A DNA stretch of 64,000 nt from Bacteroides caecimuris (GTDB lineage Bacteria; Bacteroidota; Bacteroidia; Bacteroidales; Bacteroidaceae): NCBI RefSeq assembly GCF_001688725.2, contig NZ_CP015401.2, positions 1-64,000 on the forward strand, in the 5' to 3' direction. The position numbers and the translations under genes are program-made. Under the pieces are notes generated by a model that did not search any database, was not told the DNA's origin, and saw only the letters and a list, made by a program, of their open reading frames with translations. Shown one piece after another: positions 26,841 through 37,000 of this stretch; position 1 is the first letter of the stretch, and each line of letters begins with the position of its first letter.

Positions 26841-28313
26841 TTAATTATTGGGCATATCCGGTAACTTCCATCCATCTCGGTAAGTATGCTTGATTAATTC
26901 CTGAGCAAATGCTTGAGCATTTATTGGGTCTGTCCATTGTTTATTGAAGGTTGGATGCCCATCTTTAATCGTAAAGCCATCTTTGATGACTGTTTGGATG
27001 GTAGCATTAGGGGCTATGTTTGTGAATTTCATGTTGAGACCATCCCATAACAATTCTTGATTTAGTGATTGAAGTCTGATAGCAAGTACTCCCATTACTA
27101 CCATCTCATTGAAAGGTCCTGCTTCTTTGAAGGGAGAAGTAGTCTGAATACGGCTTGAGGCATTTTCCTTGCAGGCACGTACAAAGTCCATTTCATGAGT
27201 TTCTTTAACTTCACGTAATACTGGTGGACATTTAGGATCTCTACCGGAGAGTAACCAAGGTTTTCTTCCGTAGCATCCGCAGATCAATGTGTCTTTTGTT
27301 CCGTGGAAAATGACACCTCCACCATCTACATTCAAATTTTTGTTTTGAGGGAAACCTTTTGGACGCATTGGTTTCATGCCGCCATCATACCAATAAACTT
27401 CCACTTCTGGCATTGCAACTTTCGGCATATTATCGCGAGCTGGGAATGTGAATTTAACCATTTGAGCATTGGGAGCACAATCTGTCATAAGCAATGTCGA
27501 ACTACCTTGTACTTTAGTAGGATATCCTAATTTTAATCCTTTAAATACCGGATGAAGAACATGACATGCCATATCACCTAATGCACCTGTACCAAAATCC
27601 CACCAACCTCGCCAGTTCCAAGGAGTATAAATAGGATTATAATCACGGTACTGAGCAGGACCGAGGAACAAATCCCAATTTAATGTCTTGGGTACTCTTT
27701 CTGCCTTGTCTGGTCGACTAAGTCCTTGGGGCCAGATAGGACGATCAGTAAATGCTTCTACTTTAGTGATTTCACCAATTTCTCCGTTCCATATCCATTC
27801 GCAGATCTTGCGGACACCAGCTCCTGAAGCGCCTTGGTTTCCCATTTGGGTAGCAATATTATATTTATCTGCGAGTTTGGTTAATAGGCGTGATTCATAT
27901 ACGGTGTGTGTTAATGGCTTCTCACAATATATATGTTTTCCCATTGTGATGGCTTCTGCCGCAATAAGAGCATGGGTATGGTCAGGGGTTGCTATCATTA
28001 CAGCGTCCGCTGATTTGCCCAATTCATCAAACATTTTGCGATAATCATAATAACGTTTTGCTTTAGGGTATTCATCAAATACATGTCCGCTATATTTCCA
28101 GTCTACATCACAAAGCCCAATAATATTTTGGCTGGACATGCTGCGGATTGCACTAGCACCACGTCCACCAATTCCAATGCCAAGGATGTTTAACTTATCA
28201 CTGGGTGAGATATGGCCATGGCTCATACCTAGAATTGAATTAGGAGCTATTGTGATACCGGCTAATGCGGCAGCTCCAGTTTTTAGGAATTTTCTTCTTG
28301 AAAAATCTGACAT
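26841..28313 (-). CDS. Gfo/Idh/MocA family oxidoreductase, Tat-exported
   Basis: A 490-residue protein with a twin-arginine signal (SDFSRRKFLKTGAAALAG). The Rossmann motif is LGIGIGGRGASAIRSM, the family motif is EKP in YCEKPLTHT, and there is a long substrate domain with NWRGWWDFGTGALGDMACH typical of exported sugar oxidoreductases. It probably oxidises a glycoside for the DUF1080 partner immediately downstream. An IS982-family element is inserted one base upstream of its ATG, so its native leader has been replaced by the IS end. The coding sequence is intact because the target duplication regenerated the start codon. Expression now depends on read-through or an IS promoter. Confidence 0.9.
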   Translation of the reverse strand: MSDFSRRKFLKTGAAALAGITIAPNSILGMSHGHISPSDKLNILGIGIGGRGASAIRSMSSQNIIGLCDVDWKYSGHVFDEYPKAKRYYDYRKMFDELGKSADAVMIATPDHTHALIAAEAITMGKHIYCEKPLTHTVYESRLLTKLADKYNIATQMGNQGASGAGVRKICEWIWNGEIGEITKVEAFTDRPIWPQGLSRPDKAERVPKTLNWDLFLGPAQYRDYNPIYTPWNWRGWWDFGTGALGDMACHVLHPVFKGLKLGYPTKVQGSSTLLMTDCAPNAQMVKFTFPARDNMPKVAMPEVEVYWYDGGMKPMRPKGFPQNKNLNVDGGGVIFHGTKDTLICGCYGRKPWLLSGRDPKCPPVLREVKETHEMDFVRACKENASSRIQTTSPFKEAGPFNEMVVMGVLAIRLQSLNQELLWDGLNMKFTNIAPNATIQTVIKDGFTIKDGHPTFNKQWTDPINAQAFAQELIKHTYRDGWKLPDMPNN

Positions 28314-28314
28314 A

Positions 28315-29342
28315 ACCTGTTGGTTGAATTAAATTAGAGAATATTTTATCTGCCCAATCGGACGATGATTAACGAAATTGACATATTGCATGAACGTCAT
28401 TGCAGCGATTTTGCCTGCCATTCGGGTGAAAAGACCGCAGGATTGCTTTGCGTAGTTTCGTATCATCATAAGATTGTCGTTGAGCTGAGAGAATATCGTT
28501 TCGATACGTTTACGGAACCTCTTGTATGCCCATGTGGGCGGACGCCAGTTTTTCTGATTAAGCCGATATGGAACTTCAAGAGTGATATTTGCTGCCTCAA
28601 AGAGATTCTTCTGAATCTCAGCACTGAGATAGCCTTTGTCTCCAAGCATCATGCAATCATGATATTCCCAGCGTACGTCCTTGAGATAATGAAGGTCATG
28701 GACGCTTGCGGCAGTCATGTCAAAAGAATGGATAACACCACGTATTCCGCAGACTGCATGGAGCTTATATCCATAGTAATGCAAGCCTTGCGAAGCGCAG
28801 TATCCCCAGTCAGGAGCCGCATCGGGATTGTCTTGTCCCATGGTGCATCGTTTCGCCCGTGCGTTCTGGCATACCTTTACAGGTTTGGAATCAATGCAGA
28901 ACACATCTTCGGATCCATCAATGGCTCCGGCTACATCCTTGCGGATTTCTTCTGCAAGTCGTGCCGTAAACTTACGTCGGGCATTGAACTGTCTCCGACT
29001 GATCAGGTTTGGAAAATCCTCCTTACACTCATTATGCAATCGATGAAAAAGAAGATTCTCGCTGTCGAATCCGAAGGCTTCGGCGGTTATGCCGAGAGCA
29101 ATTACTTCGAGGTCCGAGAACTTGGGGATAACACCACATCTTGGGACGTTTCCGAGTTCATTAACACGATTTCCAGCGAAATCCTTGCATATTTTGAGGA
29201 TTCTGACGAAATTTGCTATGAAGTTGCGCATAAGCAGTGTAATAGTACTTAGTAGTTTGGTCACCACTAATTTACTAATAATCTGTGAATTGTGCAACTT
29301 TTTCATTTGTAAATATTTAAAACTTTAATTCAACCAACGAGT
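28315..29342 (-). mobile_element. IS982-family insertion sequence
   Basis: A complete 1028-bp element. The terminal inverted repeats are 17/19 identical: ACCTGTTGGTTGAATTAAA at 28315-28333 and, on the other strand, ACTCGTTGGTTGAATTAAA at 29342-29324. A perfect 7-bp target duplication TGACATA flanks it (28308-28314 and 29343-29349). It carries one transposase gene in the same direction as the operon. The target duplication contains the start codon of the downstream oxidoreductase gene. Removing the element and one duplication restores a 14-nt gap between the two oxidoreductase genes, so insertion is recent in an intact operon. Confidence 0.93.
28329..29306 (-). CDS. IS982-family DDE transposase
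   Basis: A 325-residue transposase filling the IS element. DDE-type residues appear in FCIDSKPVKVC (first Asp), CMMLGDKGYLS (second Asp) and RKRIETIFSQLND (Glu). Length and the RCGVIPKFSDLEVIAL N-terminal region fit IS982. It looks intact. Its stop lies 14 bp from the left terminal repeat. A long reverse-strand open frame inside it (28365-29252) is a codon-bias shadow. Confidence 0.92.
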   Translation of the reverse strand: MKKLHNSQIISKLVVTKLLSTITLLMRNFIANFVRILKICKDFAGNRVNELGNVPRCGVIPKFSDLEVIALGITAEAFGFDSENLLFHRLHNECKEDFPNLISRRQFNARRKFTARLAEEIRKDVAGAIDGSEDVFCIDSKPVKVCQNARAKRCTMGQDNPDAAPDWGYCASQGLHYYGYKLHAVCGIRGVIHSFDMTAASVHDLHYLKDVRWEYHDCMMLGDKGYLSAEIQKNLFEAANITLEVPYRLNQKNWRPPTWAYKRFRKRIETIFSQLNDNLMMIRNYAKQSCGLFTRMAGKIAAMTFMQYVNFVNHRPIGQIKYSLI

Positions 29343-29361
29343 TGACATAGTATTATTGTAT

Positions 29362-30447
29362 TTATTTAATAAGATTATACCTATGGCTCTGTAGTAGTCC
29401 GTATCCATTTTTCAGGTGTTTCCTTCGTTCACGGATTTCTTCAAGAGTTTGTAGCTCACCAATTGCCGGAAGAACATGCTGGTGGGCATCTTTCAGAAAG
29501 AGCCATGCATTCTCTGAGGCAATAGCGGAATCTCGTATGAATGGTAGTCGGGGATTACGTTTTCCTGTTTTGATGGAATCAGCAAATAATTTGCATAATA
29601 CATCTATGTTCTTACCGCCAAATGGTCTTTCTAAGTGTAGTGTTTCGTGAACTCCGTGAAGATCAACTACAGCAGTTTGGAAATCATGCGTCATGCGTAC
29701 AATTCCCTTTGTACCAATAATATCAACATAGGAATTGTGTGTCTGGTTTTTTGATAATTGGCCATATACAAACCCCTGTGTAATATCAAATACTATTCCG
29801 TTCTGAAAGGTCCCATGACATTGTATCCACCAAGGTTCTTTATAGTTCCACATGTTGACTCCTTGTGCATGCCAGGTTTTGTATTCACTGTTAGCATACC
29901 ATCGGGCAATATCTACATAATGCATTCCGCAATCGTGGAATGCCGGACCTTCATATTCGTGGCCTTCACCAGGAACAAGTCCGGGAGTCATATGGCAAAT
30001 ACGAAGAATTGCTAATTCTCCGATTTTACCTTGTTCAATAAACTGTTTGATAGTCTGGTGATACCAAGAATTGCGTAGATATAAATTGACAGTGGAGAAG
30101 CGATCATACTTTTCTGTGAGATTTACTACTTCCCATTCTTTATCAATGGTATCAGACACTGGTTTCTCTGATATGATATGTTTTCCACTTTGAATAGCTT
30201 GCTCGATTTGTCTTTTTCGAGAGTCAGCGAGTGCAAAGAGACCTACTACCTGTACATTCTTATCTGCGAAGACAATACGTTCATCTGTGATGGTTTTGGA
30301 TTCGGGTGATAATAATTTGGCAAGTTCTAGAGCATCTGTATTTACATCACAGATGTATACAATGTCCCATTGACCGCTTTTTTGCATTTCTTTTAGATAA
30401 AACTGTCCCATGCGCCCAAAACCTATCAGACCAACTTTTATTTTCAT
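29362..30447 (-). CDS. Gfo/Idh/MocA family oxidoreductase, cytoplasmic
   Basis: A 361-residue NAD(P)-dependent oxidoreductase. ATG at 30447 (MKIKVGLIGFGRMG) is preferred over an upstream in-frame TTG. It has no signal peptide, unlike the other five in the locus, so it should act on imported sugars. The Rossmann motif is GLIGFGRMGQFY, EKP is in ISEKPVSDT, and FHDCGMHYVDIARW is the catalytic His region of the inositol 2-dehydrogenase-like group. It may reduce or oxidise a keto-sugar released by the periplasmic pathway. The IS element lies 12 bp beyond its stop codon. A strong hairpin (30499-30542) separates it from the DUF5018 gene. Confidence 0.9.
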   Translation of the reverse strand: MKIKVGLIGFGRMGQFYLKEMQKSGQWDIVYICDVNTDALELAKLLSPESKTITDERIVFADKNVQVVGLFALADSRKRQIEQAIQSGKHIISEKPVSDTIDKEWEVVNLTEKYDRFSTVNLYLRNSWYHQTIKQFIEQGKIGELAILRICHMTPGLVPGEGHEYEGPAFHDCGMHYVDIARWYANSEYKTWHAQGVNMWNYKEPWWIQCHGTFQNGIVFDITQGFVYGQLSKNQTHNSYVDIIGTKGIVRMTHDFQTAVVDLHGVHETLHLERPFGGKNIDVLCKLFADSIKTGKRNPRLPFIRDSAIASENAWLFLKDAHQHVLPAIGELQTLEEIRERRKHLKNGYGLLQSHRYNLIK

Positions 30448-30498
30448 GACCAATTATAATATTTACAGGAATATAGATAAACAATTCCAATTTTAGGA

Positions 30499-30542
30499 AA
30501 TCAAAAGTCGATAAGCTTTTGGGGCAATATCGACTTTTGATT
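30499..30542 (-). terminator. Perfect 15-bp hairpin between the DUF5018 and oxidoreductase genes
   Basis: AATCAAAAGTCGATA (30499-30513) is exactly complementary to 30528-30542, with a 14-nt loop. It lies 10 nt past the stop of the DUF5018 gene. There is no long T-run on the minus strand, so it may be a leaky terminator or an RNA-processing/stabilising hairpin that lowers expression of downstream enzyme genes relative to susC/susD. Confidence 0.55.
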
Positions 30543-30552
30543 GAAACAATGA

Positions 30553-32373
30553 TTATAGATTATACTTCGTTAATTCATATGCTATAATACCATGGTCAGT
30601 AGTTAACATGTAAACTTGTATAGAGTTACCGTCAGCACTATGACCGATAGCTATGTCGCCTGTTGAGTTTGGATTTTCACCGATTGCATTATAGAATGAA
30701 GTCATTCCGGTTAGAGAACTGTTATTCCCATTGGGTCCAGTTGGTCCGAATGCTGGGTCATAATTGTCCAAGCGTGAATCCATTATTTGTGCGTCTGCCA
30801 TTGCCGTCGTAGTCATAGAAGTTATATTTCCTATGCAAAGGCGACAATATTGAGGTTTGGAAATTGTGTTGGAATTTTGGACAGCCACTAGTTTTACACC
30901 ATTAAATTCGGTATATGCTGTACCAATCAGACTACCACCCCACCAATTACCTTTAGGATCAAATATTATCTGACTTCCTTCTTTGGGAGTATAGATCACA
31001 TTCTTTCGGGCATTGTTGGAGCTCATAATATAATCACATTCGTCTTCTGTTGTCATAGGAATAGGTTTACTTTGCAGGTACCAGCTATAGAGACCTTTGG
31101 CTGAGCCATGTACGGAGATAACTTTTCCATCTTCTGTTTTTACCCGAAGAACCCGGTTCATTACATTATTTGCTAATGACATTAATATGGCAGTTCCGTT
31201 TGTAATGTCTCCTTTTATAGATACGGTACGTCCCATATCCCACGTTCCTGTAGTTGCAACACTAGCATTGGTACTACGGAACTGAGCAAAAACATCACTA
31301 GTGAGAATATCTTCGGACATAATTTTTGTTGGTGGATTGGTAATGCCGTTTTTCCAAACATAAATCTCGAATAACTGATTTTTGCTCCATGGGTTATTAG
31401 CTGCACAGAAAGTTATGGCTACCATGTGGTTGGCATCGTCTTGTGTGATTGCATGGATAAGTCCGGTAGGCAATCCTGTCGTATTAACTTGTATATCTTT
31501 CAGATGTTCACCGCTATAACGGTTTAGGACTACAAAGTCTAAGGTTGTACTACTTACTATCAAATAATTGTTAACTATGGCTAGACTACGGTTATTTGTA
31601 GGAACGAAACCTCTAGGATCAGCAGGGGTTGTTTGGAATCCGAATAATAAGGATTTATAGCCGATTCTTCCTGGAGCAACGAAAGAAGGAGTTTGGATTT
31701 CGACAGTATACTTCTGCTTGGTAACTCCATCTTGTGCGATAACATAGATGTCTGCCATTTGGCTTAAATCAATATTACCTTCTGAGTCCATAGCTGTTGA
31801 TTCAATAGTAGCCCATGGTGAGGAAAATAGTTGTGCCGAACGTATAGCAGCATCAATGGAGGAAGATGTTTTATAAATAACGATAATCCCATTTTCACCT
31901 TCGTTTTCAGGCGATTTGATTGTGATCAATGGATTTGGTATATCCGGTAACACTATTTTAGTAATGAGCGCTGATTTTGATTTTGCATAAATCGCTTTGA
32001 AAGTGTAAGGGATTTTTATTCCATCTTCTTTGATTAATGTAGATTGGAAGCCTGCAACCAAATCATGAATGCCAGAGATTTCAGGCTCGAATCTTGCACC
32101 TGTGGGCATGTTTGCAGTAACTTTCATTTGAGTCAAGTCTCCTTGAATTTTTTCAGTATCCGAGATATAATAAGGGACCTGTACTGTGATAGTACCATTT
32201 GCTTCATCGACAATAGCATCATATTGCTTGTCTGCATCGGATATTAGAGATCCTTTGACAGAAAGAATATTAATGTTTTCACTATCGCTTCTTACCAAAT
32301 CATCTGGCTCTTGACATGCAGTAATGAGAAGGATTGAAGCTAATAAACCGTGAAATAAATATTTCATTTTCAT
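30553..32373 (-). CDS. DUF5018-type surface lipoprotein
   Basis: A 606-residue lipoprotein (ILLITACQEP, lipid Cys near residue 20), third in the susC-susD-X order typical of surface glycan-binding proteins. The N-terminal part has repeated Ig-like DUF5018 sequence (YYISDTEKIQGDLTQMKV, and later YVIAQDGVTKQKYTVEI). The C-terminal ~370 residues look beta-propeller-like (SLLFGFQTTPADPRGF, YIMSSNNARKN). The likely role is to bind the target glycan at the cell surface for SusC/SusD. A 21-nt gap to susD implies co-transcription. The ligand is unknown. Confidence 0.82.
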   Translation of the reverse strand: MKMKYLFHGLLASILLITACQEPDDLVRSDSENINILSVKGSLISDADKQYDAIVDEANGTITVQVPYYISDTEKIQGDLTQMKVTANMPTGARFEPEISGIHDLVAGFQSTLIKEDGIKIPYTFKAIYAKSKSALITKIVLPDIPNPLITIKSPENEGENGIIVIYKTSSSIDAAIRSAQLFSSPWATIESTAMDSEGNIDLSQMADIYVIAQDGVTKQKYTVEIQTPSFVAPGRIGYKSLLFGFQTTPADPRGFVPTNNRSLAIVNNYLIVSSTTLDFVVLNRYSGEHLKDIQVNTTGLPTGLIHAITQDDANHMVAITFCAANNPWSKNQLFEIYVWKNGITNPPTKIMSEDILTSDVFAQFRSTNASVATTGTWDMGRTVSIKGDITNGTAILMSLANNVMNRVLRVKTEDGKVISVHGSAKGLYSWYLQSKPIPMTTEDECDYIMSSNNARKNVIYTPKEGSQIIFDPKGNWWGGSLIGTAYTEFNGVKLVAVQNSNTISKPQYCRLCIGNITSMTTTAMADAQIMDSRLDNYDPAFGPTGPNGNNSSLTGMTSFYNAIGENPNSTGDIAIGHSADGNSIQVYMLTTDHGIIAYELTKYNL

Positions 32374-32394
32374 AATTCTTCTTTTTAAATAATA

Positions 32395-34077
32395 TTATTT
32401 CCACAAATCATTTTGTTCGCAAAGAATGTTAGTTTGCAACTCGCTAAAAGGAATAGGGAAGATAGTATATCTTTCCGGGAACAAACGATCTTGTGTGTCA
32501 CATTCTACTTTTTCATAAACGAAATCATTACCTTTTTTCTCTATCTTGATACCATGCAGACGTTTTTGGTTAAGCGTTTGTACGGCAATCCCCCAACGGA
32601 TCAAGTCAAAATAACGATGACCTTCCAGACCTAATTCACAAATACGTTCTTTGGCTAAATCAGTTAGGTAGTCACTCCAATTATTTTTTTGTTCTAATTG
32701 GGGTAATCCTACGCGGTCACGGATTGTTTTTAAATCAGCATATGCTTTTTCAAATTCATTTTGGCGGGCATATGCTTCTGAACGGATCAGATATATTTCT
32801 GCCAATCGCATTTCTATCCAATATTGGCCGCTTAAGACATTAGTAAAGTTGTATTCAGGGTCATTACTCATGAATTTGCGAAAGATATAGCCCGTAGTTG
32901 ATCTATGAACATTGTCTTGTCCAGCTGTGGAGAAGTCCATATATCCGTCATCACCGTCAACATATAGCTGTAGAGTGCGTCCTTTCCATGAAGCCCCGTT
33001 ATATAAAATAGAAGCGTAAAAGCGAGGCTCGCGATTATCAAAAGGTTTGTTTCCATAAACGTTAAGCTTATCCCAGTCAAAAGCTTGATACACACCATTA
33101 ACTTTAATGTCAAAAGATGATGCATATTCATCTGAAGGAGTAGCTGCAGCTCCGTTATTAGCTCCACCCGTCCATGGCTTAGAGTCAAATGGCGGACAAA
33201 AATATGTATCAAAATTATGTTGTTTCTTATTTTGTCCTTTTTCGTAATATACGGGCAATATTAGTTCTTTGTTATTGACTGATGTGAAGATCTTATAATA
33301 GCTTTCATAACTCGTGCCGGGAAGTAATGTATAGTCTAGTTTTAATACTTCTTCACACGCTTCAATTGCTTTATCCCAGCGTTTCGCATACAAGGCTGCA
33401 CGTGCTTGCATGCCATAAGCTGCTCCTTTAGTTAAACGTCCGGCGTCACTATTTGCCCATGATTCAGGTAAATCATTAGCGGCTTTTTTGTATTCTTCCA
33501 ATATGAAATCCCAGCATTCGGTTTCCGATGAACGAGCTTTTGCTCTTTCTTCTGGGCCGTCTATATACTCCTCAGATGTGCGTAGAATTACGCCTCCATG
33601 TCGAATAACCAATTCTTGATAAGCAAAAGCACGCATGAAACGGACCTCTGCAGTACGTGCAGCTACTTCTTCCGGATTTAATCCGTTCCCATATTTTTTT
33701 AAGTCATAAAAATATTCATTCAACTGGCGGATACGAGTATACATATCATTCCAGTTAGAACGGAAATTGCCTTGAGGAGTTACGAAGTTGCTTTGATAGA
33801 AGAAACGATTCATTTTACCTCCATCTACTCCATACCATGAATATTTGATCAAATCACTAGCTCCGTCATCCATCAAACAGTTCGCATCTACGTATAATTG
33901 TGAGTTTACGTAGAATATGCTATAAAAACCTTTTACATATAAGTCTAGATTTTTGATAGAATTAAAAGCGGTAGTTTCACTGTAATTTCCAGTAGGATCA
34001 ATATCCAATACGTCGCATGACTGGCATAAACATAAAGCTGTAGCCATACCTAATATGTATTTTTTTATATTTTTCAT
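32395..34077 (-). CDS. susD: SusD/RagB-family glycan-binding lipoprotein
   Basis: A 560-residue outer-membrane lipoprotein started at ATG 34077 (MKNIKKYILGMATALCLC, lipobox CQSCDVLD). The longer reading would overlap susC. SusD fold features include MRAFAYQELVIRHGG (TPR-like helix), EIYLIRSEAYARQNEFEKAY and ELGLEGHRYFDLIRWG near the C-terminus, followed by FPIPFSELQTN. It binds oligosaccharide and acts as the lid of the SusC transporter encoded just upstream (13 nt). The precise ligand cannot be read; the gene neighbours suggest HexNAc/Gal-containing glycans. Confidence 0.95.
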   Translation of the reverse strand: MKNIKKYILGMATALCLCQSCDVLDIDPTGNYSETTAFNSIKNLDLYVKGFYSIFYVNSQLYVDANCLMDDGASDLIKYSWYGVDGGKMNRFFYQSNFVTPQGNFRSNWNDMYTRIRQLNEYFYDLKKYGNGLNPEEVAARTAEVRFMRAFAYQELVIRHGGVILRTSEEYIDGPEERAKARSSETECWDFILEEYKKAANDLPESWANSDAGRLTKGAAYGMQARAALYAKRWDKAIEACEEVLKLDYTLLPGTSYESYYKIFTSVNNKELILPVYYEKGQNKKQHNFDTYFCPPFDSKPWTGGANNGAAATPSDEYASSFDIKVNGVYQAFDWDKLNVYGNKPFDNREPRFYASILYNGASWKGRTLQLYVDGDDGYMDFSTAGQDNVHRSTTGYIFRKFMSNDPEYNFTNVLSGQYWIEMRLAEIYLIRSEAYARQNEFEKAYADLKTIRDRVGLPQLEQKNNWSDYLTDLAKERICELGLEGHRYFDLIRWGIAVQTLNQKRLHGIKIEKKGNDFVYEKVECDTQDRLFPERYTIFPIPFSELQTNILCEQNDLWK

Positions 34078-34090
34078 ATGAATAGTCTGT

Positions 34091-37000
34091 TTAGAATGAA
34101 ACATCAACACCTACACTGAAAGTACGTTGTTGTGGGTAATAGCCGGTAATTACATTGGCACTTTCAGGATCTAGGTATTTAAATTCTGTAAAAGTTAGTA
34201 GGTTCTGACCGCTTGCATATATTCTGAGGCTACCGACACCAAGTTTACTCATCCATTGTTTAGGGAATGTGTATCCTAGCACAACATTTTTCAAACGTAG
34301 GTATGCGCCATTTCTTTTCCAGTAGTCTGAAATCTGGGCGTTATTGGTTCCAGGACTTATTGATAGCCGTGGATATTCTGCATTAATGTTGTCAGGTCTC
34401 CAACTGTTTTCTACTAAATAAAGTGGAGCATTGTCTACTCCTGCGTAGAAAGGCTTGGTTAAAGGAGTTTGGTCTGTAACACCGTTTAGATTATACCAGT
34501 TTTGTTGCAGCATTTTGTCGCAAAGGGCAGCTCCCTGTAGTTGAATAGATAAGTCGAATCCTTTATAATTGGCATCGGCCATTAGGGCAAACATCAGTTC
34601 AGGACGTGAATTACGTGCAATCTTCACTTGGTCTTGTGAATTAATCTGGCCATCTCCATTGATGTCCATATAGCGGATATCACCTAAGCGTGGTTTAGTT
34701 CCAATAGGTTTGGGAGCATTATCTAGTTCCTCTTGAGTTTGATATAACCCCATCGATTTCAACCCCCATACATCTCCTATTGAACTCCCCAAGGTGCTTT
34801 GCCAAGGTAATGTACCGTCAGCTTGTCTTTTGCTTAATATACGGTTATGTGCATATGTTAAATTCCCGGTTAAGCTATAGTTAAAATCACCAATTTGATT
34901 GCGGTGTTTTAGTATTAATTCGAAACCTTTGTTGTCGAAAGTTCCGTCATTCATTCGGGTGGGTACATGACCTCCTAGAGATGCCGGATAGATGGAAGTA
35001 ATGTTTTGGAGAATATCATAAGTATATTTATAGAATACATCAAATTCTACCCCTAATAAACCATTCCAGGCATTCATTTCAAATCCAAGATTGATTGTAC
35101 GGCATTTTTCCCATGTTAGATCGGTCATTGGATAAGCCACTTTATTGGATAATGTACCTTGTGAAGATGGGCTGGTTCCGAAAGCTACATTGTTGCCGTT
35201 TAGTTCATATAGTTTACGATACAAGAAAGGATCTACATTATCATTTCCTAATATTCCGACTGAACCTCTAAGCTTAAAGTAATCGATTTTAGGGAGTAAG
35301 TCTTTGAAGAAGTCTTCTTCAGAGGCAACCCATCCTAAAGAGACGGAAGGAAAGAATCCCCATCGTTGACCTTCAGCGAAAAGGTAGGAACCATCGTAGC
35401 GGAAAGAAGCTTCTACTAGATATTTGTTGTCATAGGCATAATTTAAACGTCCCACGTATCCAGCATATGCAGATTTACCAGATGACCCGTTAATGATAGC
35501 TGTTGCGGCATCACCGAAGTTTAATTCAGGAAGGTCAAATATATCAAAATCCTTGCGGCTTCCTGATAGTGAACTTGAGTTTTCTTTCTTTTGTTCGTAA
35601 AGAAATAATGCTCCTATATCATGCAAACCAATTTTGTTGTTATAAGAAATAGAAGGACGTAGCATTACCTTTTGTCTCTTGTTATTCCCTACATACATAT
35701 TTCCTTCTGGTGAAAGATTTGCGCTTTTTACCAGTGAATATCCATTCCCTTTGTTGGCGTTGTTTTTATCTGCCGGAGTGAATGCCATTAAATCATAGGC
35801 ATAAGTAAATGTTTTGCCATCTCCATCATAATAGTCCCAACTTGCAAACATACTTGCTTTTAGACCTTTTAAGAAGGGGAATGAGTATTCTATTTTGGCA
35901 GATGTTTCCAGTCGGATATTACGTGCTTTTTCAAATCCTGAGTTAGCTGATCCATATACAGCGTTGGCTGCACTACCGGATTGACGGTAACCGGAGGTGG
36001 GATACCCATTATATTCTTGAGGAACATAAGGTAGTGAATATAACATTAAATGGAAGAGATTGTAACCTTTTTGGTTTTCATAAGTATATCCTCCTGGTCG
36101 ATAGTAATCTTGTATATTGCCAGCAATATTTAACTGAACATTGAGGTTTCTATTGATTTCTGTTGTGATATTGGACCGGAAGTTACCACGTTGATTTTTA
36201 TGGTCTTTGATGATACCATTGTGGCGTAGGAATCCACCACTGATAAAGTATTTAGTTTTATCTGTACCTCCACTGACAGAAAGGTTATGTTGATGCATCA
36301 TAGTAGTTTTGTATATGGGCGATGTCCAGTCTGTATTTTCATATCCGTCTGTCGGGTCCCCATTGTAGGTTGCTGCAATCTCTTCATCAGTGAAAAATCC
36401 TTCACCAGGTTCCAAGCCATTTGCTATATTGTCTAGTTGACGTGCTAAGTTGTAGTATTGCATGTATTGTGTACCATTCATCATTTTAGGGAGGTTAGTC
36501 GCATGGTTGAAAGTAACACTGCCTCGATAAGTGATTACAGGCTTACCTTCTGTTCCCTGTTTGGTTGTAATTAATATAACTCCATTGGCTCCTTTCATAC
36601 CGTACACAGCACAAGACGAAGCATCTTTTAAAATAGTAACAGATTCTATATCTGACGCATCTATGCGTGCCATTTCACGTTCTACTCCATCAACTAATAC
36701 TAATGGGGTACTAGTACCGTTGTAAGATGAATAACCTCGTACTAAGAAAGATACATCATCAGCTCCAGGCTGCCCGGTAGATTGTTGGCTTACTAAACCT
36801 GGTAATTTCCCGACCAAGGCTTGTGAAATATTACTTGCTGTGGTTTTTAATATTTCCTTTGAGGAAGCGGAAGCGACAGAACCTGTCAAGTGGACTTTCT
36901 TTTGAGTTCCATAGCCTACTACAACAACTTCATTCAAACTTGATACATCTTCTGACAAGCTGACATTGATGGTTGTTTGTCCTTGTGTTTTAACTTCGTG

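Noticed and set aside
28365..29252. 295-codon plus-strand open frame opposite the transposase
   Set aside because: It is exactly antisense to an intact IS982 transposase with clear catalytic motifs and has no recognisable domain; it is a shadow of the coding strand.
34078..34110. Upstream start of susD at 34110
   Set aside because: It would overlap the end of susC; ATG 34077 gives a proper lipoprotein signal.
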